Source of the DNA: Elizabethkingia sp. YR214
GTDB lineage: Bacteria; Bacteroidota; Bacteroidia; Flavobacteriales; Weeksellaceae
Length of the DNA stretch: 64,000 nt
Reading direction: 5' to 3'
Assembly: GCF_003058195.1 (NCBI RefSeq)
Contig: NZ_QBUH01000005.1
Coordinates: forward strand, 62,001 to 126,000
Below the pieces are notes generated by a model that saw only the letters and a program-made list of their open reading frames with translations, was not told the origin of the DNA and did not search any database. The first letter of the stretch is position 1. Each line of letters opens with the position of its first letter. The position numbers and the translations under genes are program-made. Positions 17,801 to 24,867 of the stretch are shown in pieces.

Positions 17801-17925
17801 TCTTCATATTCCTTTATACCAATAACAAAGCTTTGATCTTCCCCGATAGATAATGTCCGATAATATTCATTAAAATACGACTTCGCAGGCTCTAATATTA
17901 TTGCTGTTAGCTTATTAATTTCCAT
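14866..17925 (-). CDS. 1019-aa putative T6SS cargo effector of unknown activity
   Basis: A very large soluble-looking protein with no signal peptide. From the N terminus: a coiled coil at about residues 40-150 rich in Lys/Glu/Asp; a beta-rich middle with WIEPFHENTRPTGSAKNGIYAH near 185; a second charged helical region about 690-770; a hydrophobic segment at about 815-857 (LTPLIGLTATLDFLALA... LALIAAADITMAL); and a beta-rich Lys/Glu tail. The hydrophobic stretch in an otherwise hydrophilic protein would suit a membrane-inserting or pore-forming toxin, but no motif proves this. It follows the DUF4280 PAAR-like gene by 18 nt and precedes a lipoprotein, the typical effector position. Confidence 0.55.
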   Translation of the reverse strand: MEINKLTAIILEPAKSYFNEYYRTLSIGEDQSFVIGIKEYEEERKKIEDKLKAVQKDKDTIELDSKIEREKLYKQATDRFDQGGEWTKAETYQGKKVSHAEVTYNENLKAAEKKAEALKAKKDKELKKVQDELKDLEKKYDDILWVWELAQKRSHVPTGANESILKGQKRMRLKLSRHLHGGGFVWIEPFHENTRPTGSAKNGIYAHTEGGVPDIITAEWYGKNPSQIPVKITQPVAPMTQVQLHIYTKSLYGVDFRVELKANGKTLKANEYMLGLTVYANKKGEKTKDPEAKIKIEDSKDMFYTEADIYDYSAPSSIQPPAGAMTGHLTGGLDNSVSWVPNVQKAVLNLYIDPAWCGLGEKKIIIKPTFHFSGKTKALEIPLEVNCSLKPNIEMPVPGNKAVFVDNIETSMQAFHPCGYNFFKISDGDREIDLLEDKSTSPIDIFELVAGTSNNTRDITIKLDAETTECSYDGSPDDHEGHVIEISEYPEKKTEENAKEKEKSSISGSSKVKAQIGDKKNHVAVKEELGFEGKLEIYTKTDKELKFKSRFIYDLRPFTLAGIQVDPIFRYFWLGNGVPTNTYLVKTHTCRYQQNLSIKTYPDIAWSLKLSYKNSTVEKELWGNQRYANTDKARFKREPQKWMPAGDGKSIGISLGAKWDKSNEYDATADITKQVQKLLDSLGVIGKFVNSVFLGGENKKQEGYQEPTAEQQAALDSVADKEKRELEKTRRYLNDARARRDSAVTDKEKKKAQKDFDNLQRRVDSQSKAYNLKLTRSIVKIEVQWPQLDAQFEWSLENIKTHGPYYNQTGVILQGALELTPLIGLTATLDFLALAQRAHPVALALIAAADITMALIGDGSQITCNLTAAGTFGGKVQGFLNTKTKENSFNKADRNTKDKQVAELKCDLEFKLEISIKIKLEKKKLFVKVTLTGELGAEATAKWTGRAPIDADDYGWYIAPEMTFEGLEVKGYANVEGQIGDKDDTWGSAKSTNEIKWQAIDAWKEPKQWGKFYFPSKKE

Positions 17926-17943
17926 CTGTCAAGTTTCTTAATA

Positions 17944-18411
17944 TTATGCTTCTAACCTATCTGTTTTTCGAATATCCTGACCAATGTTTGCAAAAGGTAC
18001 CAATGACATCACAACTTCTTTATCCGCATTTTCAACATTCTGGGTACTTACTTCAGCAGTCTGTCCGTGATTTATAATTGTTATACAATCTTTACTCCCG
18101 ATAGGACATGTCGCTTTACTATCTTCAAGCAAGGCTTTACCTTTATTATCTTCCAAGGTTATTTTATCATAAAAACCACTCCATTCTGTAACGCTAACCT
18201 GACATGGGTTATTGTTCAGTTTGCTGCAACTGCCAAACATATTTTTTTCAAATGTTTTACCAATATCCATATGGGTAGCCATAAGCTTACTTGCTCCATC
18301 TTTATCATTAATATAGCGTTTGCTCTGAGTTTTCACTTTAAGCTTATCTGGCGCAGTACCAAAATTGCACATACACAGCGCTCCTTGACAGACTAAATGT
18401 TTTTCACTCAT
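17944..18411 (-). CDS. DUF4280 PAAR-like spike-tip protein
   Basis: A 155-aa protein beginning EKHLVCQGALCMCNFG, with further paired Cys motifs (FGSC, NNPCQVSV, ATCPIGSKDCI). This is the DUF4280 pattern: small Cys-containing proteins regarded as PAAR-like caps that sit on the VgrG needle and carry cargo. It is placed between the LysM-like gene (32 nt upstream) and the large putative effector (18 nt downstream), so it may dock that protein on the spike. Confidence 0.78.
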   Translation of the reverse strand: MSEKHLVCQGALCMCNFGTAPDKLKVKTQSKRYINDKDGASKLMATHMDIGKTFEKNMFGSCSKLNNNPCQVSVTEWSGFYDKITLEDNKGKALLEDSKATCPIGSKDCITIINHGQTAEVSTQNVENADKEVVMSLVPFANIGQDIRKTDRLEA

Positions 18412-18443
18412 ATTTTGGTGTTTTTAGTGTTCTTTAAAATTTA

Positions 18444-19421
18444 TTAAGAATTCAGTTCATAGAGCTGGAATTCAATTTTTTGCTCAATATCATGATCAAA
18501 AGCCGATACTACTCCAGTAATGGAAAATAAAGTTTTTGTTTCTTTATGCAACTTATAAGATAAGTCTATGCATCCTTTTTGAGCGTTAAGATTGAGCATA
18601 CTCTCCTCTTCATTACCTTTTATTTCCAATACAATTTTATTTCCTCTTGTATAATTCTTTCCTAATTTATATTCAACTTCATAAGAAATTTCACCAGGTA
18701 TTCCCGGAAAATAGATATGAAGTATATCTTTTTTAAAAAAGTCAGGATAACTCTGATATACCGGCAAACAAAACAATCTATAAAATATATTTTTTGTCAG
18801 CATATTCCTTTTTGCATCAACATCTTTAAGTGCTTTATCCAGCTCATCTATAATCTCCTCAGCAGATTCAGAAACATAATATTCCCTGAGCATAGGCAGA
18901 TATTTCGAGGTCCACCTTTCCGCAATTTGTTCAGAATTATCAATTTTTAATAAATCTCCATTGTGATCCGTAATAATTTTCAACGGGTAAAGAGCTTGTT
19001 CTGCCTTTTCAAAGATTTGCTCAACAACCTTAGTTATTTCCTGATTGTTTATATAAGTTTTTTCTTTTACTAATTCTATTATATTTTGTGTTCTCTTTAC
19101 ATTTATCTTATAATGAAGTTGTAATTCTTTTGGAAAAAACTTCACTATAACACCATATACTTTTGTACTCTCGGTATTTGGTAAATCCAGCTTTGTACTT
19201 TTAAGCTGATTACTTTCTTGTTTTTTAAAAGCTCTTTCAGGAATATATAAATGCTCAATATATTTAGGCAATGTTAATGTCAAAAGTTCGTGAAGCGCAC
19301 AGTGCTTATTATGAAATTCCATAAGTTCCTTACTTGTCATTTCATAGCTTCTGGAAATTTCCTCCAGATTAAGAATTCCGTCAATTCTTATTTTCACATA
19401 TTCTTTATCCGTACTAACCAT
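18444..19421 (-). CDS. LysM-like cytosolic protein of the VgrG operon (possible cargo adaptor)
   Basis: A 325-aa protein without signal peptide. The N-terminal ~60 residues look like a LysM fold (VKIRIDGILNLEEISRSYEMTSKELMEFHNK ... LYIPERAF spread over the segment). The remainder is unrecognised mixed alpha/beta. Lying between the lipase/antidote pair and the PAAR-like gene, it could be an adaptor or chaperone loading the PAAR-like protein or the 1019-aa protein. That role is inference from position only. The gene starts 25 nt after the DUF2931 lipoprotein stop. Confidence 0.5.
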   Translation of the reverse strand: MVSTDKEYVKIRIDGILNLEEISRSYEMTSKELMEFHNKHCALHELLTLTLPKYIEHLYIPERAFKKQESNQLKSTKLDLPNTESTKVYGVIVKFFPKELQLHYKINVKRTQNIIELVKEKTYINNQEITKVVEQIFEKAEQALYPLKIITDHNGDLLKIDNSEQIAERWTSKYLPMLREYYVSESAEEIIDELDKALKDVDAKRNMLTKNIFYRLFCLPVYQSYPDFFKKDILHIYFPGIPGEISYEVEYKLGKNYTRGNKIVLEIKGNEEESMLNLNAQKGCIDLSYKLHKETKTLFSITGVVSAFDHDIEQKIEFQLYELNS

Positions 19422-19446
19422 TTAAAAAAAATCGGCTTATTTATAA

Positions 19447-20520
19447 TTATTTATAAGATTCTTTAAATGTAAAATTACTGTTGTATACTCTTAGACTATC
19501 TGCCTTAAAAGACTCTCCGTTTAAGAGAATTTCATAATTATTATTATCGGGCGCAATTTTAAGCTCCAGTTTTAAACTATTACCAGCTTTTTTAAAAGCT
19601 TCATTTGTCTTTTGCCAATCAAAAAATGCACGCCCTTCAAAAGATTCTCCCTTTGCAGTTTCCCAAAAGAAAGTGACCTCCTTAGGAATAGCTCTATCTT
19701 TTATCGGTATATTCTCTACCCATGGACGAAGCATTGTTTCTCTTTCTGCATTATAATAATCAACATTTACATTAAACAATCGGAAACCTTTATTCTCAGA
19801 ACTTATTCTTGGTGACCATTTATAAAGCGTCCTGTAATCCTCCCATTGTTTTGAAGAAGCTCCTTCTATAAACATATCTTTCTTAATCTCTTCTCTTGTC
19901 TGAGAAATCTTTGAAAACAGTTTATCAGCATATATTTTATCATCCTTAATACGCTCAGCAGTATATTTTCCAAGTTCAATTTGTGTGGGACCAAAGCCCA
20001 ACCATACTACCACCATACCATTGGGAGCAAATCCAAAAATAAGGTCACTGAATTTATCATAGGACTTTCCTAAACCATTATAAGTTTTGTCATAGTCAGG
20101 CTCCTGAGTTGTATTGATATATTCTTTTAAAGGTTTAGTTGAAGATTTAGATTCTGCATTGGCATAGGCTCTTTGCACCAGATCCTGTACTTTATCTTTT
20201 GGAAAATCAACTTTAAGGTGATAAAAAGCATCTTCATATCTGGAAAAATAAACGATATTAACACCTATAGGTGTCCCTTGCTGTTCAGTAAATCCTTTTC
20301 CGGAATTCCCCCAGATTCCTGAAGAACTGCCATAAGGTAAATGAGCAAATGTTCCTTCCAACGTTATAATATTATCCTCTACCGGAGTTATAAGATAGTT
20401 ATTCCCCGGGTGCGAAATCTGCACATTATAAGATGGCATGGGCTTTTCGTTTTTCATTTTCTGACAGTTAATAAGTGGGAGAATTCCCAATAAAAATATA
20501 ATGATTTTAAATTTATCCAT
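19447..20520 (-). CDS. DUF2931 lipoprotein, candidate immunity protein for the Tle1-like lipase
   Basis: A 357-aa lipoprotein (MDKFKIIIFLLGILPLINCQ, lipobox INC). It contains the DUF2931 features PYGSSSGIWGNSG and MVVVWLGFGPTQIELGKY. DUF2931 lipoproteins are repeatedly encoded next to T6SS phospholipase effectors and are thought to neutralise them in the periplasm. Its ATG overlaps the end of the Tle1-like gene by 8 nt, which implies translational coupling. The immunity role is inferred from family and position. Confidence 0.72.
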   Translation of the reverse strand: MDKFKIIIFLLGILPLINCQKMKNEKPMPSYNVQISHPGNNYLITPVEDNIITLEGTFAHLPYGSSSGIWGNSGKGFTEQQGTPIGVNIVYFSRYEDAFYHLKVDFPKDKVQDLVQRAYANAESKSSTKPLKEYINTTQEPDYDKTYNGLGKSYDKFSDLIFGFAPNGMVVVWLGFGPTQIELGKYTAERIKDDKIYADKLFSKISQTREEIKKDMFIEGASSKQWEDYRTLYKWSPRISSENKGFRLFNVNVDYYNAERETMLRPWVENIPIKDRAIPKEVTFFWETAKGESFEGRAFFDWQKTNEAFKKAGNSLKLELKIAPDNNNYEILLNGESFKADSLRVYNSNFTFKESYK

Positions 20521-22159
20521 CTATGATATACCTTTTGCGTTGTGAGTTAGTCAAGGCTCCTGATTCACGAGGTCCCATTCCGAAAGTAGCCATATTGGAC
20601 GACCAATGCAGATACTCTCGCCTTAGTTTTTTAAGATCCTCCATATTAATAAATGAGTCCAAATATGAGTATTCTTTTGCGGTCTTCACATATTGCTGAT
20701 CAGATGGATTAGCCCCCTCATTGTATAGGTTTACATATTTATTTCGAAGTTCGTTACACTTTTGAATGTAACCCAGAAGCTGACTGCTGATTTTTAGAAT
20801 AAAATTATCTGTAATACTATTATCCTTTTCAATACTAGGATTATACTTTACATTAAATTGTTTCGAAAACTCAAACATATGGAATAGTGATACTTTATCG
20901 TAATGATTAGATAACGTTCTTTCTCCCCAAAGCTTGTATTGAGGACTTACATTACTCGGATGAATAGCATCCTGTTCTATCCATATTTCATTGTTAGAGT
21001 CTTTGAACCAGCCCTCCTCTATTAAGATTTTCCGGAATTTATCACATACAGTACTGCCTCCTCTTTCAACATAAAGCAATACTTTATTTTTCTCTTTATC
21101 TCCATATCCGCCACCAATATCAGAGTGTACACCGGGAAGCGTAATCTGCAACCCTTTTATTCCTGCACTCTCTATATTGGTAAGACTAAAATTATCTCGA
21201 TATTCATCCGCAGAAGCTATTTGAAATACAAACGATCCGTTTTTAACAGCATTAAGGCCTAATTGCTCAGCATCACTATCAATAATACTCATACCAAAAA
21301 GACTAAAACCCTTATGGTTAATACCAAAAGACGCTACCGTATCATATAGTCCCACAAAATTGAATTTCACCTGGTTAACAACAAGTTCGTTTTTTAGCAA
21401 ACAAGCGCCGAAATATCCATAATTCATAAGGTGAGAATCTGTTTTTTCTAAAACAAAAAACTGTTCCGAACGCTCCTCTTTATCAGATTTTTCAAATACC
21501 TCAGGAGGGTATATTTGTAATTTATTTTTACTAAGCTTTTGTGTTGTTGGTGCATTTGTAGCTACATGCATAAAGTGTCTTGCTGCTGCTGCACCACGAC
21601 TAAATCCATATACATTTACGGTTAAAACATTAATAACTTTTCCTCTGTATTTAGTTCTCAGCGCCTCAGCACCTTTAATGCATCCTTTTGTTACTTTAGC
21701 TGCAATTCCCCGCTCTCCTACACCAAGTCCACCACCACGTGCAGGCAGTCCCAAAGTGTCATTGTCTGTTTTGGAATCTACAGTTCCTATACCCTCAATA
21801 TACCATGAAACCTGATTTTCTGCATTTGCATCAATAGCATCGTAGCCTCTTGCTACATTGCTAAAATCATTATCATAACTTCCTTTTCGCTTAGAAGGAT
21901 CTTTTTGCATCCCTTCCTGTACGTTTGTTTTATTATTAAAAGTCCCATCGAAGAAAAGATTAAGACTTACATCTACGGTATTAATTGGTTTATCATTAGG
22001 GTGAACAGTCTTTGGAGAATTATAACTTACTCCTGTATCTGCTCCTTTCTGATTAACATACTGCGTACTGTTATGTACAATTCCTTCTTTAGAAAAAGTA
22101 GTGTTATTACCTTCAGTCTGTGTAAGTATCTTACCTTCTACAAAATACTCAATACTCAT
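20513..22159 (-). CDS. Tle1-like T6SS lipase effector (DUF2235 alpha/beta hydrolase)
   Basis: A 548-aa protein with the DUF2235 hydrolase signatures: NLFFDGTFNN near residue 67, the nucleophile elbow VYGFSRGAAAARHF with Ser187, and PGVHSDIGGGYGD supplying a catalytic acid region. Tle1-family effectors are phospholipases delivered by T6SS into the periplasm of rivals. The first ~60 residues are low-complexity and may be the VgrG-binding part. It starts 2 nt after vgrG and overlaps the lipoprotein gene at its 3' end, so all three are tightly co-expressed. Phospholipase class (A1 or A2) cannot be read from sequence. Confidence 0.82.
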   Translation of the reverse strand: MSIEYFVEGKILTQTEGNNTTFSKEGIVHNSTQYVNQKGADTGVSYNSPKTVHPNDKPINTVDVSLNLFFDGTFNNKTNVQEGMQKDPSKRKGSYDNDFSNVARGYDAIDANAENQVSWYIEGIGTVDSKTDNDTLGLPARGGGLGVGERGIAAKVTKGCIKGAEALRTKYRGKVINVLTVNVYGFSRGAAAARHFMHVATNAPTTQKLSKNKLQIYPPEVFEKSDKEERSEQFFVLEKTDSHLMNYGYFGACLLKNELVVNQVKFNFVGLYDTVASFGINHKGFSLFGMSIIDSDAEQLGLNAVKNGSFVFQIASADEYRDNFSLTNIESAGIKGLQITLPGVHSDIGGGYGDKEKNKVLLYVERGGSTVCDKFRKILIEEGWFKDSNNEIWIEQDAIHPSNVSPQYKLWGERTLSNHYDKVSLFHMFEFSKQFNVKYNPSIEKDNSITDNFILKISSQLLGYIQKCNELRNKYVNLYNEGANPSDQQYVKTAKEYSYLDSFINMEDLKKLRREYLHWSSNMATFGMGPRESGALTNSQRKRYIIDG

Positions 22160-22161
22160 TC

Positions 22162-24135
22162 TTATTGGCTTTTAGATTTCTCTCCACTATTATTCATCAC
22201 CTCTTTTTCAGCATGATGTTCCACATTTCCTTTGCTGTTTACCTCTACCCCCTTCAAGCTTGTCAATCGATGTTCTTTTTCTCCAAAGGTTTCCATATCA
22301 CCTTTTACATAATGAGTAAGCTTTCCGGTTACATTGGTCATAAAATTAGCACCGATTGCCATATTTTTCATTGCCCCGACACTCTCGTTATGATTCATCG
22401 TGATATTATCTACTTTGTTCATTCCAATAGTATTGCTTTGATTGGCACCCACTGTAGTGGTCATATTCTGTCCAACTGAAATATTTAAATTTGCTCCGGC
22501 ATTAAAGTTCATATCCTTTGGAGCGGTTACAGTTATATTTCCTTTTCCGTCCATGAAATAAGTATTACCACTTGGATCGATAATATTTACACTTCCCTCG
22601 GCATCATTCATCAGAACCTTTATTCCACTTCGGGTTTGTATAGATTTCAAATGATTGTTAACACCTCCTCCAAGGCCTGTTCCGCCATGGAAAATACCGC
22701 CCATTACAAAAGGTCTGTCCGGATGGTTATGTACAAATCCTACCATCACCTGATCTCCTACTTCTGGTATCGCTACATAACCACGATTCTGGGTGATCTG
22801 ATCCGTACCACCTGCATCAGGACTCATCATACGGATAAAGTTAGTGGTATCACTTTGCTGCCAATCGAATTTGACGGTCACTCTACCCTGACTTTCAGGA
22901 TCAGTATTAGAGATTACTGTAGCAATTTGTGGTTGAGCTATAGGTATTACAAACTCTGGCTTGGGCATGTAACCAGTATCAGAGGCTATAGCTTCAAAAT
23001 GTCCCGTATAATGTCCCAAAGTATCCACTTCATGAGTAACTTCAGTGACCATAAGTCTTGTAAAATAACTGGTCTGATTGCTGTCCTGCTTACGCATCTT
23101 TAGATCCGAAACACATCCAGGATATAGAAAAGGCACCGTTGTTCCCCCGGACACGGTAAAGACTTCTACCGCCTGGCTGCCTGAAGTACTGGTTTGTGAA
23201 TTCACCACATCCATATCCGTAACTGCCTTGATTGGAGCAATACGTAAAGATGGGGTTGTGAAAATCCCTTTATTCTTCTGATAAGCTTTCTGAGCCAAAT
23301 CACTTTTATGATTAATGGAGGTTTCTCCAGAAGTTAGTTTTGTATTACTACTACTGTTATAACCGTAGTATTCAGGTTTAAGATGTACCGCTTTTAATTC
23401 TACATTTACATCGGTTACATTACTACCGTAAGTAAGTTCTATAGGCTTATTCTGTGGTGGCATATTACCAAAATGAAGCACCTCTCCATCATAATAAAAC
23501 TGCTCACCATAGGCTTCTGCCATTCTTGCTAAGTAATTGTAGTGCGTCTCATCATACTGAGCACTATATAATATCTGCGAAGATGCTTTGGCATCTACAC
23601 GTACATCGTATTTACTACTATCAATACCCTGCTTGATCACATTCGTTGCTATAATCCCCATATTAACAGGCTGACCTCCCCCGAAACTTTGGGTATGAGG
23701 TGCTGCATCCAACAGAATAGTCGGGCTGTAACCTTTTAATACAATATTCCCTAAACTATGGCTATCCTGACTGAACCCTACCTGAGTAATAACACCTACA
23801 AATACACGCTCCGGGCTAGACGCGATATCCTTATACATCATTTTAACCGTAAGACGGTTCCCCAAAAACTGATTCGCCTGACCTAACTGATGATCTTGTC
23901 TTTCACCTAAAGCATCATGAGCAAGAGTTAGCTCAAAATAATGATGTCCCTTTGCACTTTGCTTTAATTTAAAATGCTTGTAGTATTTTATTACCTGCCC
24001 ATCAACTACTATAGAAAGCTTTACGAGTCTGTTAATACCCGAGTGATGGTTCTCTTTTATTCCGTCTGCATTATTGTCCGGTGCAAATTTTGGAGGAGAA
24101 AAAAACACGTCTTCCGGTTGGCCATTCTTTTTCAT
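22162..24135 (-). CDS. vgrG: VgrG spike protein (TssI)
   Basis: A 657-aa protein with the Vgr/gp27-like N-terminal domain (KHFKLKQSAKGHHYFELTLAHDAL near 55-78), a gp5 OB-fold segment (VTVKFDWQQSDTTNFIRMMSPDAGG near 430), and a C-terminal repetitive beta-prism (FNAGANLNISVGQNMTTTVGANQ). It is the trimeric puncturing tip of the T6SS tube. There is no obvious fused effector domain; the C terminus simply ends in a charged tail, so cargo is likely bound by the downstream-encoded proteins. The gene is divergent from hcp1 and heads a seven-gene operon. Confidence 0.9.
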   Translation of the reverse strand: MKKNGQPEDVFFSPPKFAPDNNADGIKENHHSGINRLVKLSIVVDGQVIKYYKHFKLKQSAKGHHYFELTLAHDALGERQDHQLGQANQFLGNRLTVKMMYKDIASSPERVFVGVITQVGFSQDSHSLGNIVLKGYSPTILLDAAPHTQSFGGGQPVNMGIIATNVIKQGIDSSKYDVRVDAKASSQILYSAQYDETHYNYLARMAEAYGEQFYYDGEVLHFGNMPPQNKPIELTYGSNVTDVNVELKAVHLKPEYYGYNSSSNTKLTSGETSINHKSDLAQKAYQKNKGIFTTPSLRIAPIKAVTDMDVVNSQTSTSGSQAVEVFTVSGGTTVPFLYPGCVSDLKMRKQDSNQTSYFTRLMVTEVTHEVDTLGHYTGHFEAIASDTGYMPKPEFVIPIAQPQIATVISNTDPESQGRVTVKFDWQQSDTTNFIRMMSPDAGGTDQITQNRGYVAIPEVGDQVMVGFVHNHPDRPFVMGGIFHGGTGLGGGVNNHLKSIQTRSGIKVLMNDAEGSVNIIDPSGNTYFMDGKGNITVTAPKDMNFNAGANLNISVGQNMTTTVGANQSNTIGMNKVDNITMNHNESVGAMKNMAIGANFMTNVTGKLTHYVKGDMETFGEKEHRLTSLKGVEVNSKGNVEHHAEKEVMNNSGEKSKSQ

Positions 24136-24202
24136 ACATATTGGGATTTGAGGGTTTTATATTTTTATTTTTTCAATTGAAGAATATACATTTCATTACG
24201 TA

Positions 24203-24233
24203 CAAAATATACTTCTCCAATGTACTAAACAAA
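24203..24233 (-). promoter_or_regulatory. Probable vgrG operon promoter
   Basis: On the minus strand TTTG (24233-24230) is followed after 18 nt by TATATTTTG (24211-24203), close to the -33/-7 Bacteroidota promoter. The -7 box has one extra base relative to TAnnTTTG. The element shared by the two hcp genes lies 29 nt further upstream. Confidence 0.5.
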
Positions 24234-24262
24234 TGTACTTTTTTTGAAAATCATATAAAATC

Positions 24263-24280
24263 GTAGAATTACTACAATTT
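24263..24280. promoter_or_regulatory. 18-bp element shared by both hcp promoters, copy 1
   Basis: The sequence GTAGAATTACTACAATTT is identical to that at 36435-36452 (minus strand), upstream of hcp2. It contains an imperfect dyad, GTAG-N5-CTAC. It lies between the divergent vgrG and hcp1 genes, 44 nt upstream of the hcp1 -7 box. It is likely a binding site of a transcription factor. Confidence 0.75.
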
Positions 24281-24324
24281 CAATCTTTTCCGAATTTATT
24301 GATTTTCAATTGATAAAAGCCTTA

Positions 24325-24332
24325 TATCTTTG
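24325..24332 (+). promoter_or_regulatory. hcp1 promoter -7 box
   Basis: TATCTTTG matches TAnnTTTG. A weaker -33 candidate, ATTG at 24298-24301, is 23 nt upstream, slightly wide, consistent with an activator-dependent promoter. The leader is about 70 nt. Confidence 0.6.
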
Positions 24333-24406
24333 GCTTAACAGAAATGAAAATTTACTATAACACTGAAATCAAAATATCAATCTTTAACTATTAAATACTA
24401 GAAATT

Positions 24407-24814
24407 ATGGCTGCAAACAATTCAAGAGCTCTTCTAAAATTCAACAATGGTACTGACCAAAAAGTATTAAAACTTAACTACAGCGTAGCACGTTCTACTG
24501 ACGTTTCAGGTAGAGTCGCTTCTGATCCTTCTAATGCGATTATCAAAATCACTGTAGAAGCAACTGAGAAATCTGACATCATCGAATCTCTATTGAATGG
24601 TAAATACAAACCAACTTCTGGTGAAGTTACATTCAACAAGTCTCATGAGGAAGGAACTCTTATCAAACTTAACTGGGAAAACGGATATGTAATCCAGCAC
24701 GAAGTTGATTTTGATGCTATCGACAGTAACAACATGTTGGTGAGCTTCGTTATCAGCGCTGAGAAAATCACTTATGGTGGTGGTGCTTACGATGGTATCT
24801 GGCCAACTAACTAA
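24407..24814 (+). CDS. hcp: Hcp tube protein (TssD), copy 1
   Basis: A 135-aa protein of the Bacteroidota TssD family, starting MAANNSRALLKFN and ending YDGIWPTN. It forms hexameric rings of the inner tube and is secreted. By my alignment it is about 78% identical (roughly 105 of 135) to the second copy at 35937-36344, which has the same length without gaps. It is the only T6SS gene on the plus strand, divergent from vgrG, with its own promoter and a strong terminator. This suits a highly expressed structural protein. Confidence 0.9.
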   Translation: MAANNSRALLKFNNGTDQKVLKLNYSVARSTDVSGRVASDPSNAIIKITVEATEKSDIIESLLNGKYKPTSGEVTFNKSHEEGTLIKLNWENGYVIQHEVDFDAIDSNNMLVSFVISAEKITYGGGAYDGIWPTN

Positions 24815-24840
24815 GATTTTCTTAGGTAAAAACAAAAATC

Positions 24841-24867
24841 AGCGGAACCTAGGTTCCGCTTTTTTTA
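24841..24867. terminator. Terminator between convergent hcp1 and clpV
   Basis: AGCGGAACCT / AGGTTCCGCT is a perfect 20-bp palindrome followed by seven T residues on the plus strand. It ends hcp1 and may also stop clpV transcripts from the other side. Confidence 0.85.

Noticed and set aside
24136-24406. Sigma-54 promoter upstream of hcp or vgrG, as in some proteobacterial T6SS
   Set aside because: No GG-N10-GC element was found; the region instead holds TAnnTTTG-type boxes.
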